In this document: piece after piece, positions 1 through 15,977 of the stretch
Numbering within the stretch: the first letter of the stretch is position 1
Layout of the letters: each line of letters starts with the position of its first letter
From: Methanobacterium sp.
GTDB taxonomy: Archaea; Methanobacteriota; Methanobacteria; Methanobacteriales; Methanobacteriaceae
Reading direction: 5' to 3'
Assembly: GCF_016217785.1 (NCBI RefSeq)
Contig: NZ_JACRGA010000005.1
Location: 186,001-250,000 of the forward strand
Length of the DNA stretch: 64,000 nucleotides
Position numbers and translations under genes: made by a program
The notes under the pieces: generated by a model
Databases searched by the model: none
Told to the model about the DNA's origin: nothing
The model's input: the letters and a program-made list of their open reading frames with translations, nothing else

Positions 1-713
<713 letters not shown>

Positions 714-725
714 GTAAATTCCTCC

Positions 726-768
<43 letters not shown>

Positions 769-856
769 GTGTTTGTATTTCTCTGTCGTGTTTGTTTTAA
801 GATATAATTTGTGATATATGTTGTCACAATAATTATAATTTTATCCGAATTCAAGA

Positions 857-1797
<941 letters not shown>

Positions 1798-1815
1798 TAA
1801 CCTGCCAAAGCTCTT

Positions 1816-2021
<206 letters not shown>

Positions 2022-2086
2022 TAGTTATCAATAGAAGGAGAAGTAAAAATTTAGATTATATTAAAAATAGGTTATTGCCCTGAGGA

Positions 2087-2099
2087 CATATAAACCTTT
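2087..2099 (-). promoter_or_regulatory. Archaeal promoter (BRE/TATA) of the secE operon
   Basis: On the minus strand the sequence reads AAAGGTTTATATG, a classic purine-rich BRE followed by a box A. It lies 83 bases upstream of the secE start, so the message would have a leader of about 60 nt. The sequence match is good; no start site is known. Confidence 0.65.
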
Positions 2100-2135
2100 G
2101 CATGGGGAAGAGGAAACAGACTAGGGTTAATGTTG

Positions 2136-2171
<36 letters not shown>

Positions 2172-2195
2172 CTTCCCCTTTTTGAAAGGATTTAT

Positions 2196-3363
<1,168 letters not shown>

Positions 3364-3391
3364 TGTTGGTTATCTTAAATGTGTTATTGTA

Positions 3392-3526
<135 letters not shown>

Positions 3527-3574
3527 CCAACCGAACCAGTGGGGGTCAACATCAAGAGTTGGAATCACTAGACC

Positions 3575-4138
<564 letters not shown>

Positions 4139-4385
4139 TATGTTACCTCCATTTTTATTATGGTGTTTAAAATACTTTAAATATAAACGACTATGTACAT
4201 ATGTGATGCAATTGTTTATGAACTATCTAAATTCAGGATTAGTTCATGCAGGTAACTAAATTAAAAACAAGTAACTAAAACTAAAGTAACTGAATTAAAG
4301 AATATACTTAATATTGAAGGGTGTTAACCCGTAGAAGTGTTAATTAAGAGAGTATTATAGTTAAAACAAACAACAGTGATATATT

Positions 4386-5929
<1,544 letters not shown>

Positions 5930-6017
5930 ATTTTAAATAGAATTTGGGATATAATTGGAATTGAGTTGATTTATAACTTAAAAATTAATATAAATAGATT
6001 AAAAACGGTGATTTTTC

Positions 6018-6719
6018 ATGAGAATGGTAATTGTTGCCGGAACTCCGGGTTCTGGAAAAACTGCTGTTTTAGTTCATGCTCTACGCAGTTTAAATGAAAG
6101 GGGATTGAAATCAGCAGTGGTGAAAATTGACTGCCTCTACACTGATGATGATCGTAAATTTGCTAAAATAGGAGTACCCACCAAGGTGGGACTGTCCATG
6201 GACATGTGCCCCGATCACTATGCCATCTACAATCTGGAAGAAATGGTGGACTGGGCGGATGAAAACCAGGCAGAGCTATTAGTGGTGGAAACTGCGGGAT
6301 TATGCCACCGTTGCGCACCTTTCACTATGAATTCTTTGGGAGTTTGTGTTATAGATGCCACCAGCGGTCCTAACACCCCCTTAAAGGTAGGTCCATTTTT
6401 GAGTACGGCAGATATAGCAGTGATCACCAAAGGTGACATGATATCCCAGGCTGAAAGGGAGATATTCCGAGAACGGATATTAGAAGTCAATCCTAACTGT
6501 AAAATAATAGAAGCCAATGGGTTAAGTGGTCAGGGATGTGCTGAACTGGCTGATGAGATCATGAAGTCACAGGAAGTCACTCTGGAAGGTGAGACTCTAC
6601 GACACTCCGCACCCCTGGCAGTGTGCACCTTGTGTGTAGGGGAGACCAAGGTTAACAAGAAATACCACCGGGGCATCCTGCGCCGTATTGATGGATTCCA
6701 GAGTTATGAAGGAGAATAG
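6018..6719 (+). CDS. G3E-like GTPase (UreG/HypB/CobW relative) with CxxC motifs
   Basis: 233 residues. The P-loop is GTPGSGKT (8-15), an ETAG switch lies at 91-94, and TKGD (137-140) is the base-recognition motif. Relatives such as UreG, HypB and CobW load metals. Two cysteine pairs are unusual: CHRC (96-99) right after the switch, and CTLC (203-206) near the C-terminus, which could bind a metal or cluster. A good GGTGA site precedes the ATG. It lies in the comA operon between the ABC ATPase and the 4Fe-4S protein. The target is unknown. Confidence 0.8.
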   Translation: MRMVIVAGTPGSGKTAVLVHALRSLNERGLKSAVVKIDCLYTDDDRKFAKIGVPTKVGLSMDMCPDHYAIYNLEEMVDWADENQAELLVVETAGLCHRCAPFTMNSLGVCVIDATSGPNTPLKVGPFLSTADIAVITKGDMISQAEREIFRERILEVNPNCKIIEANGLSGQGCAELADEIMKSQEVTLEGETLRHSAPLAVCTLCVGETKVNKKYHRGILRRIDGFQSYEGE

Positions 6720-6790
6720 GAATTAACGAGAATAGGAATTTAACTAATTATCAGTAACTAATCGTTAACTAATCATTCAGGTGTTATATA

Positions 6791-7477
6791 ATGAGTAAAG
6801 TTCCGGTTGATATTGCTCAGAAGAACAAGATTTTGATGTTGCTTCCAGGTTACAACTGTGGTATCTGTGGATACGCACGCTGTGATGAATTTGCAGGGGC
6901 CCTCCTCAGGGGACAAGTCCCACTTGAAAAGTGCCGTTTCATGTCCCAGGAGATATTCCAGGATGATCTGGCCAAACTTAAGGAAATACTAAAGGAAACA
7001 AAAATAATCCCCGAAAAAGAGAAAATTGTGGGAGTCATGGATGGATATGAGGCGGACATTATTTTGAAACCTATTCCTGGGGAAGAATCATGCAGGGAAA
7101 CTCTTTATCCTTTCACCCGAGAAGAAATAAAGCAGGGGGAAATCATAAGATACCGTCCTCTGGGCTGCCCAGTTACCCACTTTGCCAAGGTTCTTTCTGA
7201 AAACCATGGATTAATAACAGTCCATCTGGTGGGCCCCTGTCACCGTCTGGATTCAGAGACTGAATTCGATTATAAAGAGGTAGGGGTTTGTATGGTGGGT
7301 GGATTTGAGGGATTGATAGAAGGTGAACTGCCCCGAGTAGGTGAAACAGTCCGGTTCCTGCCATATCACTGTATGATGCAGAAAGTTCACTCTGGGGTAG
7401 TGGTTCAACTGGAAGGTAGAAGAGCAATCATTGAGGGTATAGACCTTAAGGTATGGGCACCCCCAGTTAAGGGATAA
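6791..7477 (+). CDS. 4Fe-4S cluster protein of the comA operon
   Basis: 228 residues. The N-terminus holds a CdhD-like 4Fe-4S motif: Cys23, Cys26, Cys31 and Cys48 (CGICGYARC, then a distant C). The rest is unrecognised apart from a conserved-looking GCPVTHF and a GPCHRLDSE segment. The C-terminal part reads like a small beta domain (VVQLEGRRAIIEGIDLKVW). An AGGTG site precedes the ATG. Together with the ATPase and GTPase it could deliver electrons or hold a metal during cofactor assembly; that is inference from domain company. Confidence 0.8.
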   Translation: MSKVPVDIAQKNKILMLLPGYNCGICGYARCDEFAGALLRGQVPLEKCRFMSQEIFQDDLAKLKEILKETKIIPEKEKIVGVMDGYEADIILKPIPGEESCRETLYPFTREEIKQGEIIRYRPLGCPVTHFAKVLSENHGLITVHLVGPCHRLDSETEFDYKEVGVCMVGGFEGLIEGELPRVGETVRFLPYHCMMQKVHSGVVVQLEGRRAIIEGIDLKVWAPPVKG

Positions 7478-7545
7478 ATCATATTATAAAACTAACTCTT
7501 CACCCCCCATAACTTTTAAATTTCTTTCCTTATTTTATTGATATC

Positions 7546-8439
7546 ATGAACCATAAAAACCATGAATCTTATCAAAAACAGGAATATATGGAGTATTCTG
7601 AAGGAAACAGCAGTTATAGGTTAATAAACATTAACACAGGTTATATTAAACCCGGAGAACCCTATGATGTTATAATTGAAAATGCTGTAGGTCTTCTGGA
7701 GGATGGGGATTTTTTAGTGGTCTCTGAAACCCCTTTAGCTATATCTCAGGGAAGAATTGTGGATGAAGCTGAGTTTAAACCATCCTTCAGTGCTTATATC
7801 CTGGCAGATGTATGGTCCAAATATCTGTGGGGCTATATATTCGGCCCATTAATGGGTATTAAAAAAAGAACTATCAAAAACCTCCGAAAACTTCCTCCAG
7901 AGGCTCGTTCCCATAAAGAAGTTATATTATACTATTATGGTTGGAAGCACGCTTTAAAACCGGCTTCGGAGGCGGGTGTGGATTTGAGTAATGCTCCAGG
8001 GAGTTATGTCTCATTATTACCTGATGATCCACAGGGTCTTTCCGAGGAAATAGCCCGGGAAATTCAACGTATATCTGGTAAAAATATAACTGTGATGATC
8101 ATAGACACTGATGCAACTTACAAAATTGGGAAAACAAAATTCACATCTCTCCCAATTTCCATAACTGAGATCCGGAATAATTGGGGAATGTTCGGATATT
8201 TATTAGGACGATTGGGACACATAGTAGGTCCCACTCCACTGGGGGTTTCCCAGGACCATAACCTTGATGAACTTCTGCAAATCGCCAGAGCAGCCGAAGA
8301 ATACCAGAAAATTCATGAGAACAACATGGAAACAGTATATGACATGCAAGAACTACTTGAGGGAGATGTTAATACCATAACCCTAGACATGCTCGATTCG
8401 ATAACCCACACACCTGCGGTGATAGTTCGAAAAGTATGA
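7546..8439 (+). CDS. Coenzyme F420-0:L-glutamate ligase family protein (CofE-like)
   Basis: 297 residues, with the F420-ligase pattern of a conserved N-terminus (INTGYIKPGEPYDVI), SETPLAISQGRI near residue 63, and IIDTDATYKIG near residue 185. CofE adds glutamates to F420-0. This protein is longer and more divergent than typical CofE (about 250 residues), so it may be a paralogue with another substrate. There is no clear ribosome binding site, and a TATA-like ACTTTTAAA lies about 30 bases before the ATG, which fits a leaderless message. Confidence 0.75.
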   Translation: MNHKNHESYQKQEYMEYSEGNSSYRLININTGYIKPGEPYDVIIENAVGLLEDGDFLVVSETPLAISQGRIVDEAEFKPSFSAYILADVWSKYLWGYIFGPLMGIKKRTIKNLRKLPPEARSHKEVILYYYGWKHALKPASEAGVDLSNAPGSYVSLLPDDPQGLSEEIAREIQRISGKNITVMIIDTDATYKIGKTKFTSLPISITEIRNNWGMFGYLLGRLGHIVGPTPLGVSQDHNLDELLQIARAAEEYQKIHENNMETVYDMQELLEGDVNTITLDMLDSITHTPAVIVRKV

Positions 8440-8776
8440 TAAATAATTTTAAACTCTTTTATTAATAGGGGGTTATCTGGTTTTTGGTTTTAGGAGGGGT
8501 CATTAAAAAAATATAAATACTATCTTGCTCCATATAGATAGTTAACCCAAGATATTTTTAACACCCATATACATAGCTCTATTTCAATGAACACTAGCTA
8601 AACGTGGTTATTGTTATAAAACACGAATGGGTCTTTTAGGGGCGGAGAGAGACATTTTAGCTTTTCAAATTTAGGCGGCTAATTCACACCAAGGCGGGTG
8701 ATATTTGATTAGCATTGCTTGGTTTGACCTATCCATTTTATGGTTGATTTCTTTCCCTCCATGTGAGGAGATTTAA
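8440..8776 (+). promoter_or_regulatory. Promoter and structured leader upstream of tfe
   Basis: A box-A-like AAAATATAAATAC lies at 8508-8520, giving a possible leader of over 200 nt. Within it GCTAAT (8678-8683) pairs with ATTAGC (8708-8713), enclosing CACC/GGTG, and ACCAAG (8688-8693) could instead pair with CTTGGT (8718-8723). The alternative pairings look like a regulatory fold. The stretch holds no ORF. Confidence 0.4.
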
Positions 8777-9331
8777 ATGCTTAAACTTAATGATCCGGAA
8801 ATACAAGAGCTGCTAAAAATGTCAAAACATGAAGGAGGAAACGAGATGCTTGCAGATCCTAACGTGCAGGAGATTCTCATTGATGTTACTAAAGATGATG
8901 AGAATAGCATCCCTATTATTCAATGTTTATTGAATGGTAAAACAACTGATGAGGAAATTGCAGAAGAAACCGAAATTCGACTTAACATTGTAAGAAGAAT
9001 ACTCTACAAACTATACGATGCGGGTGTGGCCAGCTACAAGAGGAGTAAGGATCCTGAAACTCAATGGTATACCTACAGCTGGAAATTTGAAGAAGAGAAG
9101 ATTGCAGAGATTATATCAGAGAAATTTGAAAAATTCTCCCGTGAAATTCACCAATCTCTGGAATATGAAGAAGATAACATGTTTTTTGTCTGTCCCAATG
9201 GGTGTCGCTATAATTTTGAAGAAGCTTCTGAAAGAAACTTCATATGCCCAGACTGCAATACTAACATGGAGTTCCAGGATAATTCCTCAATCATAACGGA
9301 ATTAAAGGAATTAAAGGAAAAAATGAGTTAA
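8777..9331 (+). CDS. tfe: Transcription initiation factor E, alpha subunit
   Basis: 184 residues, the usual size for archaeal TFE. An N-terminal extended winged helix (about 24-105: NGKTTDEEIAEETEIRLNIVRRILYKLY) is followed by a zinc ribbon with CPNGC near 139-143 and CPDC near 158-161. It helps RNA polymerase open promoters. The ATG at 8777 has a GAGGAG site. A second in-frame ATG (8846, MLADPNVQE) also follows GGAGG, so a shorter form is possible. A long structured leader precedes it. Confidence 0.95.
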   Translation: MLKLNDPEIQELLKMSKHEGGNEMLADPNVQEILIDVTKDDENSIPIIQCLLNGKTTDEEIAEETEIRLNIVRRILYKLYDAGVASYKRSKDPETQWYTYSWKFEEEKIAEIISEKFEKFSREIHQSLEYEEDNMFFVCPNGCRYNFEEASERNFICPDCNTNMEFQDNSSIITELKELKEKMS

Positions 9332-9595
9332 TATTTTCCTGCTTATTCCATTTCTTACCCTATTTTCAACATGACAGTTATGGAACATTCACTCTAACTA
9401 AATCACATTCTAATTAATATTAACTTATAAAACACTAAATAATATTAAACTATAAAACACTAAAAAATCACATCCCCTTTTACATTTTAAACAACTTAAA
9501 AAAATCGCATTCCTTTTACACTTTAATAAATTAAATTATCTAATGATTCATTTGATCATTAAACATGATTCCCATCAAACCATCTGGGTGAATAC

Positions 9596-10120
9596 TTGAT
9601 TTTGAATGAACATGTTTCTCACAATATTTTAAAGGAATTTAACTGCCCCCTTTTCGTGATTGAACATTCTAAAGCAGTCATGTTGAAGGCAATCCGATTA
9701 AAAACGGATTTTGACTTGGAAGTGGACCTGGATTTAGTTAAAACAGGGGCCATTCTCCATGATGTTGGTCGTTCCAAGACCAATAGAATAGATCATGCCA
9801 TTGTTGGGGCAGAACTAGTTGAAAACAAGGGATTCCCCCAGGAAGTGGTTAATATTGTCGAAAAACATATTGGGGCGGGGATAACCAAAGAAGAAGCAAC
9901 AATTCTGGGATTACCGCCTAAAGATTACATGCCCCTCACATTAGAGGAAAAACTGGTTGCTCATTCTGATAATCTCATACACGGTACTCAAGAGGTTGAT
10001 CTGGATTTTGTAATAAAGAAATGGAAGAAAAACCTTGGGGAAAACCACCCCTCCCTACCTAAAATTATAAAACTTCACTCTGAAATTACCGGGGTCCCCG
10101 TCCTGATTACAGAAGTATAA
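9596..10120 (+). CDS. HD-domain phosphohydrolase-like protein
   Basis: About 174 residues. HD-domain metal residues are visible: H24 of IEHSKAV, the HD pair in GAILHDVGRSK (residues 52-62), H in IDHAIVGAE, and D in VAHSDNL. It matches the small archaeal HD family often annotated as TIGR00295; the substrate is unknown. The start is a TTG preceded by GGGTGA, with no in-frame ATG nearby. It stands alone between AT-rich gaps. Confidence 0.8.
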   Translation: MILNEHVSHNILKEFNCPLFVIEHSKAVMLKAIRLKTDFDLEVDLDLVKTGAILHDVGRSKTNRIDHAIVGAELVENKGFPQEVVNIVEKHIGAGITKEEATILGLPPKDYMPLTLEEKLVAHSDNLIHGTQEVDLDFVIKKWKKNLGENHPSLPKIIKLHSEITGVPVLITEV

Positions 10121-10574
10121 AAAACCAACTATAACCTCACTTTGTCAAGTTATTAATTGGAATAATGTCTATTAATTGTTAGTGGGATAATATCTATTTA
10201 TAACATCTATACATCTATTGATTTTATTAATGGGATTACAATGTCTACTTCAATATTAATCCAAATTGTAAAAGCCACTTCATTTATCACCATTCCCTAA
10301 TATTTCAATAGCTTTTTTTTAAATATTTAATTCCCCCAACACAACAACAACTATAATCAAGAAAGTTAGATAAATGTAAAAATAATATTTTTGTTGAGAA
10401 ATAATTGGCAAATAATACGCATTATACTCATGGAAAATTACCCCCATTATACTCCTGGAAAAATACCCGATTATACTCAGGGAAAACGTTCCAATTAAAA
10501 TAAGGGGCAACATACTAAAAAAAACAGGAATAAAAAATTAACTGGAGTAAGTAAAAATAGTCCGAGGCGCTAAT
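10121..10574. other. AT-rich gap with three 24-25 bp tandem repeats
   Basis: Three near-copies of ATTATACTC-GGAAAA begin at 10421, 10446 and 10470. A 64-codon minus-strand frame (10319-10513) runs through them but is probably produced by the repeats. No RNA gene or clear promoter was seen. Confidence 0.4.
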
Positions 10575-11216
10575 TTGGATAAAAAAAGGATCGTAGTGTT
10601 TATAGGGCCTTCACTCCCATTAAAGGAGGCTAAAAAGATTTTGGATGCTGAATATCACCCTCCAGTGGCTAGAGATGATGTTGTTGTTCTTTTGAATGAT
10701 CCTCCGGATATCATCGGGATAATTGATGGTGTTTTTTATCAGCAACCTGCTGTATCCCACAGGGAGATACTCCGAGCCCTGGAAGCCGGTGTGACAATCG
10801 TGGGGGGCTCTAGCATGGGAGCTCTTAGATCAGCAGAACTGGATTACGCGGGCATGATTGGAATTGGAACTGTTTACCAGAAGTACAGGGATGGAATAAT
10901 AGAATCAGATGATGATGTGGCCATAGTTTTTAATCCCCTAACCCATGAAATTCTCTCCGAAGCCCTGGTAAGTATGAATCACAACTTTCAGATGGCTGAA
11001 AAAGAGGGTATAATCACCCTTAATGAGGTTGAAACCCTGTATCAAACAGCTAAAAATATATACTATCCTCAAAGAACATACCCTCGTATTTTAAAAGATT
11101 CCAAGCTGGAAGAAAACAAGAAAAAAGACCTTGAAGATTTTTTAGACAGTAAAGGAACTGACATTAAAGCGGAAGATGCCAGGAAAGTTTTAAAGTACAT
11201 TAAAACCATGGTTTAA
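10575..11216 (+). CDS. TfuA-like McrA-glycine thioamidation protein
   Basis: 213 residues, a TfuA-family core: VFIGPSLPLKEA at the N-terminus, EILRALEAGV, and VGGSSMGALRSAEL near residues 75-88. In methanogens TfuA works with YcaO to convert a backbone amide of McrA glycine to a thioamide; the partner YcaO is not in this window. The start is TTG at 10575, behind a weak GAGG. A LarE-type sulfur transferase follows on the same strand. Confidence 0.88.
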   Translation: MDKKRIVVFIGPSLPLKEAKKILDAEYHPPVARDDVVVLLNDPPDIIGIIDGVFYQQPAVSHREILRALEAGVTIVGGSSMGALRSAELDYAGMIGIGTVYQKYRDGIIESDDDVAIVFNPLTHEILSEALVSMNHNFQMAEKEGIITLNEVETLYQTAKNIYYPQRTYPRILKDSKLEENKKKDLEDFLDSKGTDIKAEDARKVLKYIKTMV

Positions 11217-11477
11217 ATATATATCCATGTAACAATCTCTGTATGTTCTTTTATCAACTTAAGATTAAGTCAACTTAAGATTGAGCAAAAAATCAATTTA
11301 AATTAGCAAAAATTTCAATTAAATAGCAATCAATTTGTTTATGGGAATTTATGCGAGTTAGCCTATTTGAGTACATGTAATTTGAATTGACGTGTTAGTG
11401 AATTTAATTATACAATAATAATATTATCAATAGAATTAGTATTGAATACAATTCCAGAAATTAACGTGGTATTTTTT

Positions 11478-12530
11478 ATGGATATTGAAGGAAAAATGAA
11501 TAGTTTAAGGAACTATTTTCGTGGAAAAAAGGTTCTGATTGCATTTTCGGGGGGTGCAGACAGCACACTACTGGCTTGGGTTGCCAAAGAAGAGGCAAAT
11601 GAGGCCCTGGCAGTCACGGTGGATAATGGTGTTATGCCTTCAGATTGTGTTCAGGACGCAGAACTCATCGCCCAAAAAATAGGGATCAAACACCTTGTTA
11701 TACATGAAAACTTCCTGGAGGATTCTGCATTTGAAATAAACCCCCCTAACAGGTGTTACGTCTGCAAGATGAAAATGCACCAGAGACTGGAAAAAATAGC
11801 AAAGGAAGGACAGTATGATGAGGTGGTTGACGGCACCAACATCAGTGATCTAATGGAGGACCGGCCAGGAATAATGGTTAACATAGAAAAAAATGTTAAA
11901 ACACCCATGGTAAAGTCAGGAATCACCTCCCACGATGTAAGAACCATTTTAAATCAGTTTAACATTGATTATAATCCTTCAACCACCTGTCTTGCCACCA
12001 GAATCCCCACTGGAAAAGCAATCACTCCCCGTAAAATCAACCGCATTAGCTATGCTGAAAATCTCATCAAAAACCTCACGGGTCTGGATGTGGTTCGGGT
12101 GAGGGACGATGATGGTATGGCCCTTATTGAAGTGAAAGATGTGGATAAACTTATTGACCGAGGATTACTTCATCATCTGGATTTAGAACTGAAGTCAGTG
12201 GGTTTTAAGAGAATTACCATGGATATTGGGAGCTATGGTGATTTGAAAGATGAGATGGTAATTTATAAACCCTGTAAAGATGCGAAAAATAAGATAATGT
12301 TTGAAACAGAACTTCCATACCAGTTTAACATCTCTCTAACCTGTCAGGAACTGGAAACCCTGGGAAAGGTTAAGTGCTCCAGGGAGATGGGCATAGCCAT
12401 GCTGGAAATGGATGGTAGGAACATCACCATATTTGCCAAGGGAAAAATTGTCGCCCGTAAAGTTAGAGACCAGGAAGATGCTCAGGAGTTGTTGCTTAAG
12501 GTTCTACCTTGTCTGCGCAGGCAAATATGA
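11478..12530 (+). CDS. LarE-like sulfur transferase with C-terminal extension
   Basis: 350 residues from the ATG at 11478; a second ATG (11496) follows GAAGGA and is an alternative. The PP-loop FSGGADSTLL binds ATP. CYVC and STTCLATRIP supply the three cysteines seen in the 4Fe-4S type of LarE, which mobilises sulfur, rather than the single sacrificial cysteine of Lactobacillus LarE. About 85 residues beyond a normal LarE contain a further cysteine pair (LTCQ, KVKC) and an IFAKGKIVARK strand. It follows tfuA, so sulfur supply for thioamidation is a possible but unproven role. Confidence 0.85.
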   Translation: MDIEGKMNSLRNYFRGKKVLIAFSGGADSTLLAWVAKEEANEALAVTVDNGVMPSDCVQDAELIAQKIGIKHLVIHENFLEDSAFEINPPNRCYVCKMKMHQRLEKIAKEGQYDEVVDGTNISDLMEDRPGIMVNIEKNVKTPMVKSGITSHDVRTILNQFNIDYNPSTTCLATRIPTGKAITPRKINRISYAENLIKNLTGLDVVRVRDDDGMALIEVKDVDKLIDRGLLHHLDLELKSVGFKRITMDIGSYGDLKDEMVIYKPCKDAKNKIMFETELPYQFNISLTCQELETLGKVKCSREMGIAMLEMDGRNITIFAKGKIVARKVRDQEDAQELLLKVLPCLRRQI

Positions 12531-12714
12531 GAATAATTTTTGATATCAAACTAATAAATTTGGTAAAAAAACTAAATTTTGATAAAAGACTCCAGCAACA
12601 TATCTTTTGAAGATAAAAACGGTATAAAAAATATTATAAAAGAAATAGTTAGTATAAATTAGATATTTGGTGAAGATATTGGCTGTTTAAAGAGATATCT
12701 AAGATGTCTATTTA

Positions 12715-13152
12715 TCAAATTTCTCGATGTACATTCTCTTTAACTTTACGCCGGAATGCTGTGAGTTTTTTGAAAAAACCCCTACTATCGTTTCCAGAGA
12801 GAACAATAATATCTCCTTCCACTTCCAGTACCTCACCATCGGCTTCTATGTTCTCGATCTCAACCATGATCTCCGATGCATCTTCCAGAATATCATTGGC
12901 GGTGTAAGAATAATCTATAACCATTTTTTCATGGGGATGAACCTCTTGCAAGGCTCTTTTAATGGTCAATTCTAGTATCTGGAAGAATGTTTCCAGTTGA
13001 GGGTCCCCTTCCCACCACATGGTGGCCATAATAAATCTAAGATTGATATCCTGCAGGGAGACTTCCCCTCCTTTCTTACCAACGATACGGATAATTTCAG
13101 GATCGGCTTTTATTTTAATAATTGGTTTTACTATGGGAGTTGTTTCTGACAT
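12715..13152 (-). CDS. Conserved hypothetical protein
   Basis: 145 residues from the ATG at 13152; an upstream TTG adds four. I do not recognise the family. It looks soluble and acidic: an N-terminal strand-rich part (PIIKIKADPEIIRIVGKKGG), a tryptophan-containing MATMWWEGDPQLE segment near residue 50, a helical middle, and a basic C-terminus (KKLTAFRRKVKENVHREI). It has the codon habits of its neighbours and a clean single frame, so it is probably a real gene. It is transcribed in the same direction as the CBS protein. Confidence 0.6.
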   Translation of the reverse strand: MSETTPIVKPIIKIKADPEIIRIVGKKGGEVSLQDINLRFIMATMWWEGDPQLETFFQILELTIKRALQEVHPHEKMVIDYSYTANDILEDASEIMVEIENIEADGEVLEVEGDIIVLSGNDSRGFFKKLTAFRRKVKENVHREI

Positions 13153-13276
13153 TTTAATCTTCAATAATGTTTTGTTTAATTGCTTATTTGTTTAATTGCT
13201 TATTTAATTAGATAAATAAAAAAATACAATAAAAAAAATTAATTATAAATCAGTTATGAATTTTTAATCAATTTTT

Positions 13277-14113
<837 letters not shown>

Positions 14114-14167
14114 TGTCTCACCAGCTATAAGCTGCAATTAAAAGAAATATAAAAAATAGAATTATTT

Positions 14168-14614
14168 TTAGTGAACGGCTAAAACAGGGCATTTTGCGGA
14201 TCTAACCACTTTTTCAGTTACACTGCCCAGTAAAAATCGGTCTAAACCGTGTTTTCCAGATGTTCCCATGACTACCAGATCCACATCTTCCTTTTCCACA
14301 GTTTTTAAGATGGCATCAGCAGGGGATCCTTCCTCAGTTTTAAGGGTTATTTTGATATCTTCTATTTTGGATTCCTTTTCACTCTCAGTAACCATTTCTG
14401 AAATTCTTTCCAGGGATCTTCGCCCCTCTTCTTTAAGCATCTCTTTAATTCTGACTATGAGGTCTTCTGCAGGGAGCCCCACAAGTGATGATGTTTCAAT
14501 CACATTTAAAACGATAATTTCAGCGCCGCTTCTGCTTGCTATCCAGATGGCGTGCTGAGCTGCGTTTTCAGCAAATTTTGAGCCATCAGTAGGCAATAAT
14601 ATTTTCTGGTACAT
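14168..14614 (-). CDS. Universal stress protein (UspA family)
   Basis: 148 residues. The start MYQKILLPTDGSKFAENA and the end GTSGKHGLDRFLLGSVTEKVVRSAKCPVLAVH form the ATP-binding G-x2-G-x9-G-S/T pattern (shown here in part as family knowledge), so it is the nucleotide-binding subtype. It sits four bases after the amidohydrolase stop and before the four-CBS gene. The role is probably stress-related adenylate sensing. Confidence 0.92.
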   Translation of the reverse strand: MYQKILLPTDGSKFAENAAQHAIWIASRSGAEIIVLNVIETSSLVGLPAEDLIVRIKEMLKEEGRRSLERISEMVTESEKESKIEDIKITLKTEEGSPADAILKTVEKEDVDLVVMGTSGKHGLDRFLLGSVTEKVVRSAKCPVLAVH

Positions 14615-14618
14615 AGTT

Positions 14619-15809
<1,191 letters not shown>

Positions 15810-15977
15810 GGGGATATTTAATCCTTTGAGACTAAATCTTTACTGTGATATCTGAATTGAAAATCATCTTAAAAAAATTTTCCCATGCGGTGTATTGAAT
15901 TTAAACTTTATTTAGAAGGAAAACTTCAAAAAAAAGAATTTAAAAGAAGAATATATAAGATTTAACATATTTAAAAA

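Noticed and set aside
9420..9530. CRISPR-like repetition (AAAAAATCACATCCCCTTTT and AAAAAATCGCATTCCTTTTA)
   Set aside because: There are only two imperfect copies, AT-rich and adjacent, with no unique spacers; it is slippage rather than an array.
10319..10513. 64-codon minus-strand ORF with two hydrophobic stretches
   Set aside because: It runs through the 24-25 bp tandem repeats, has no ribosome binding site, and the repeat period is not a multiple of three throughout, so the hydrophobic pattern is probably a by-product.
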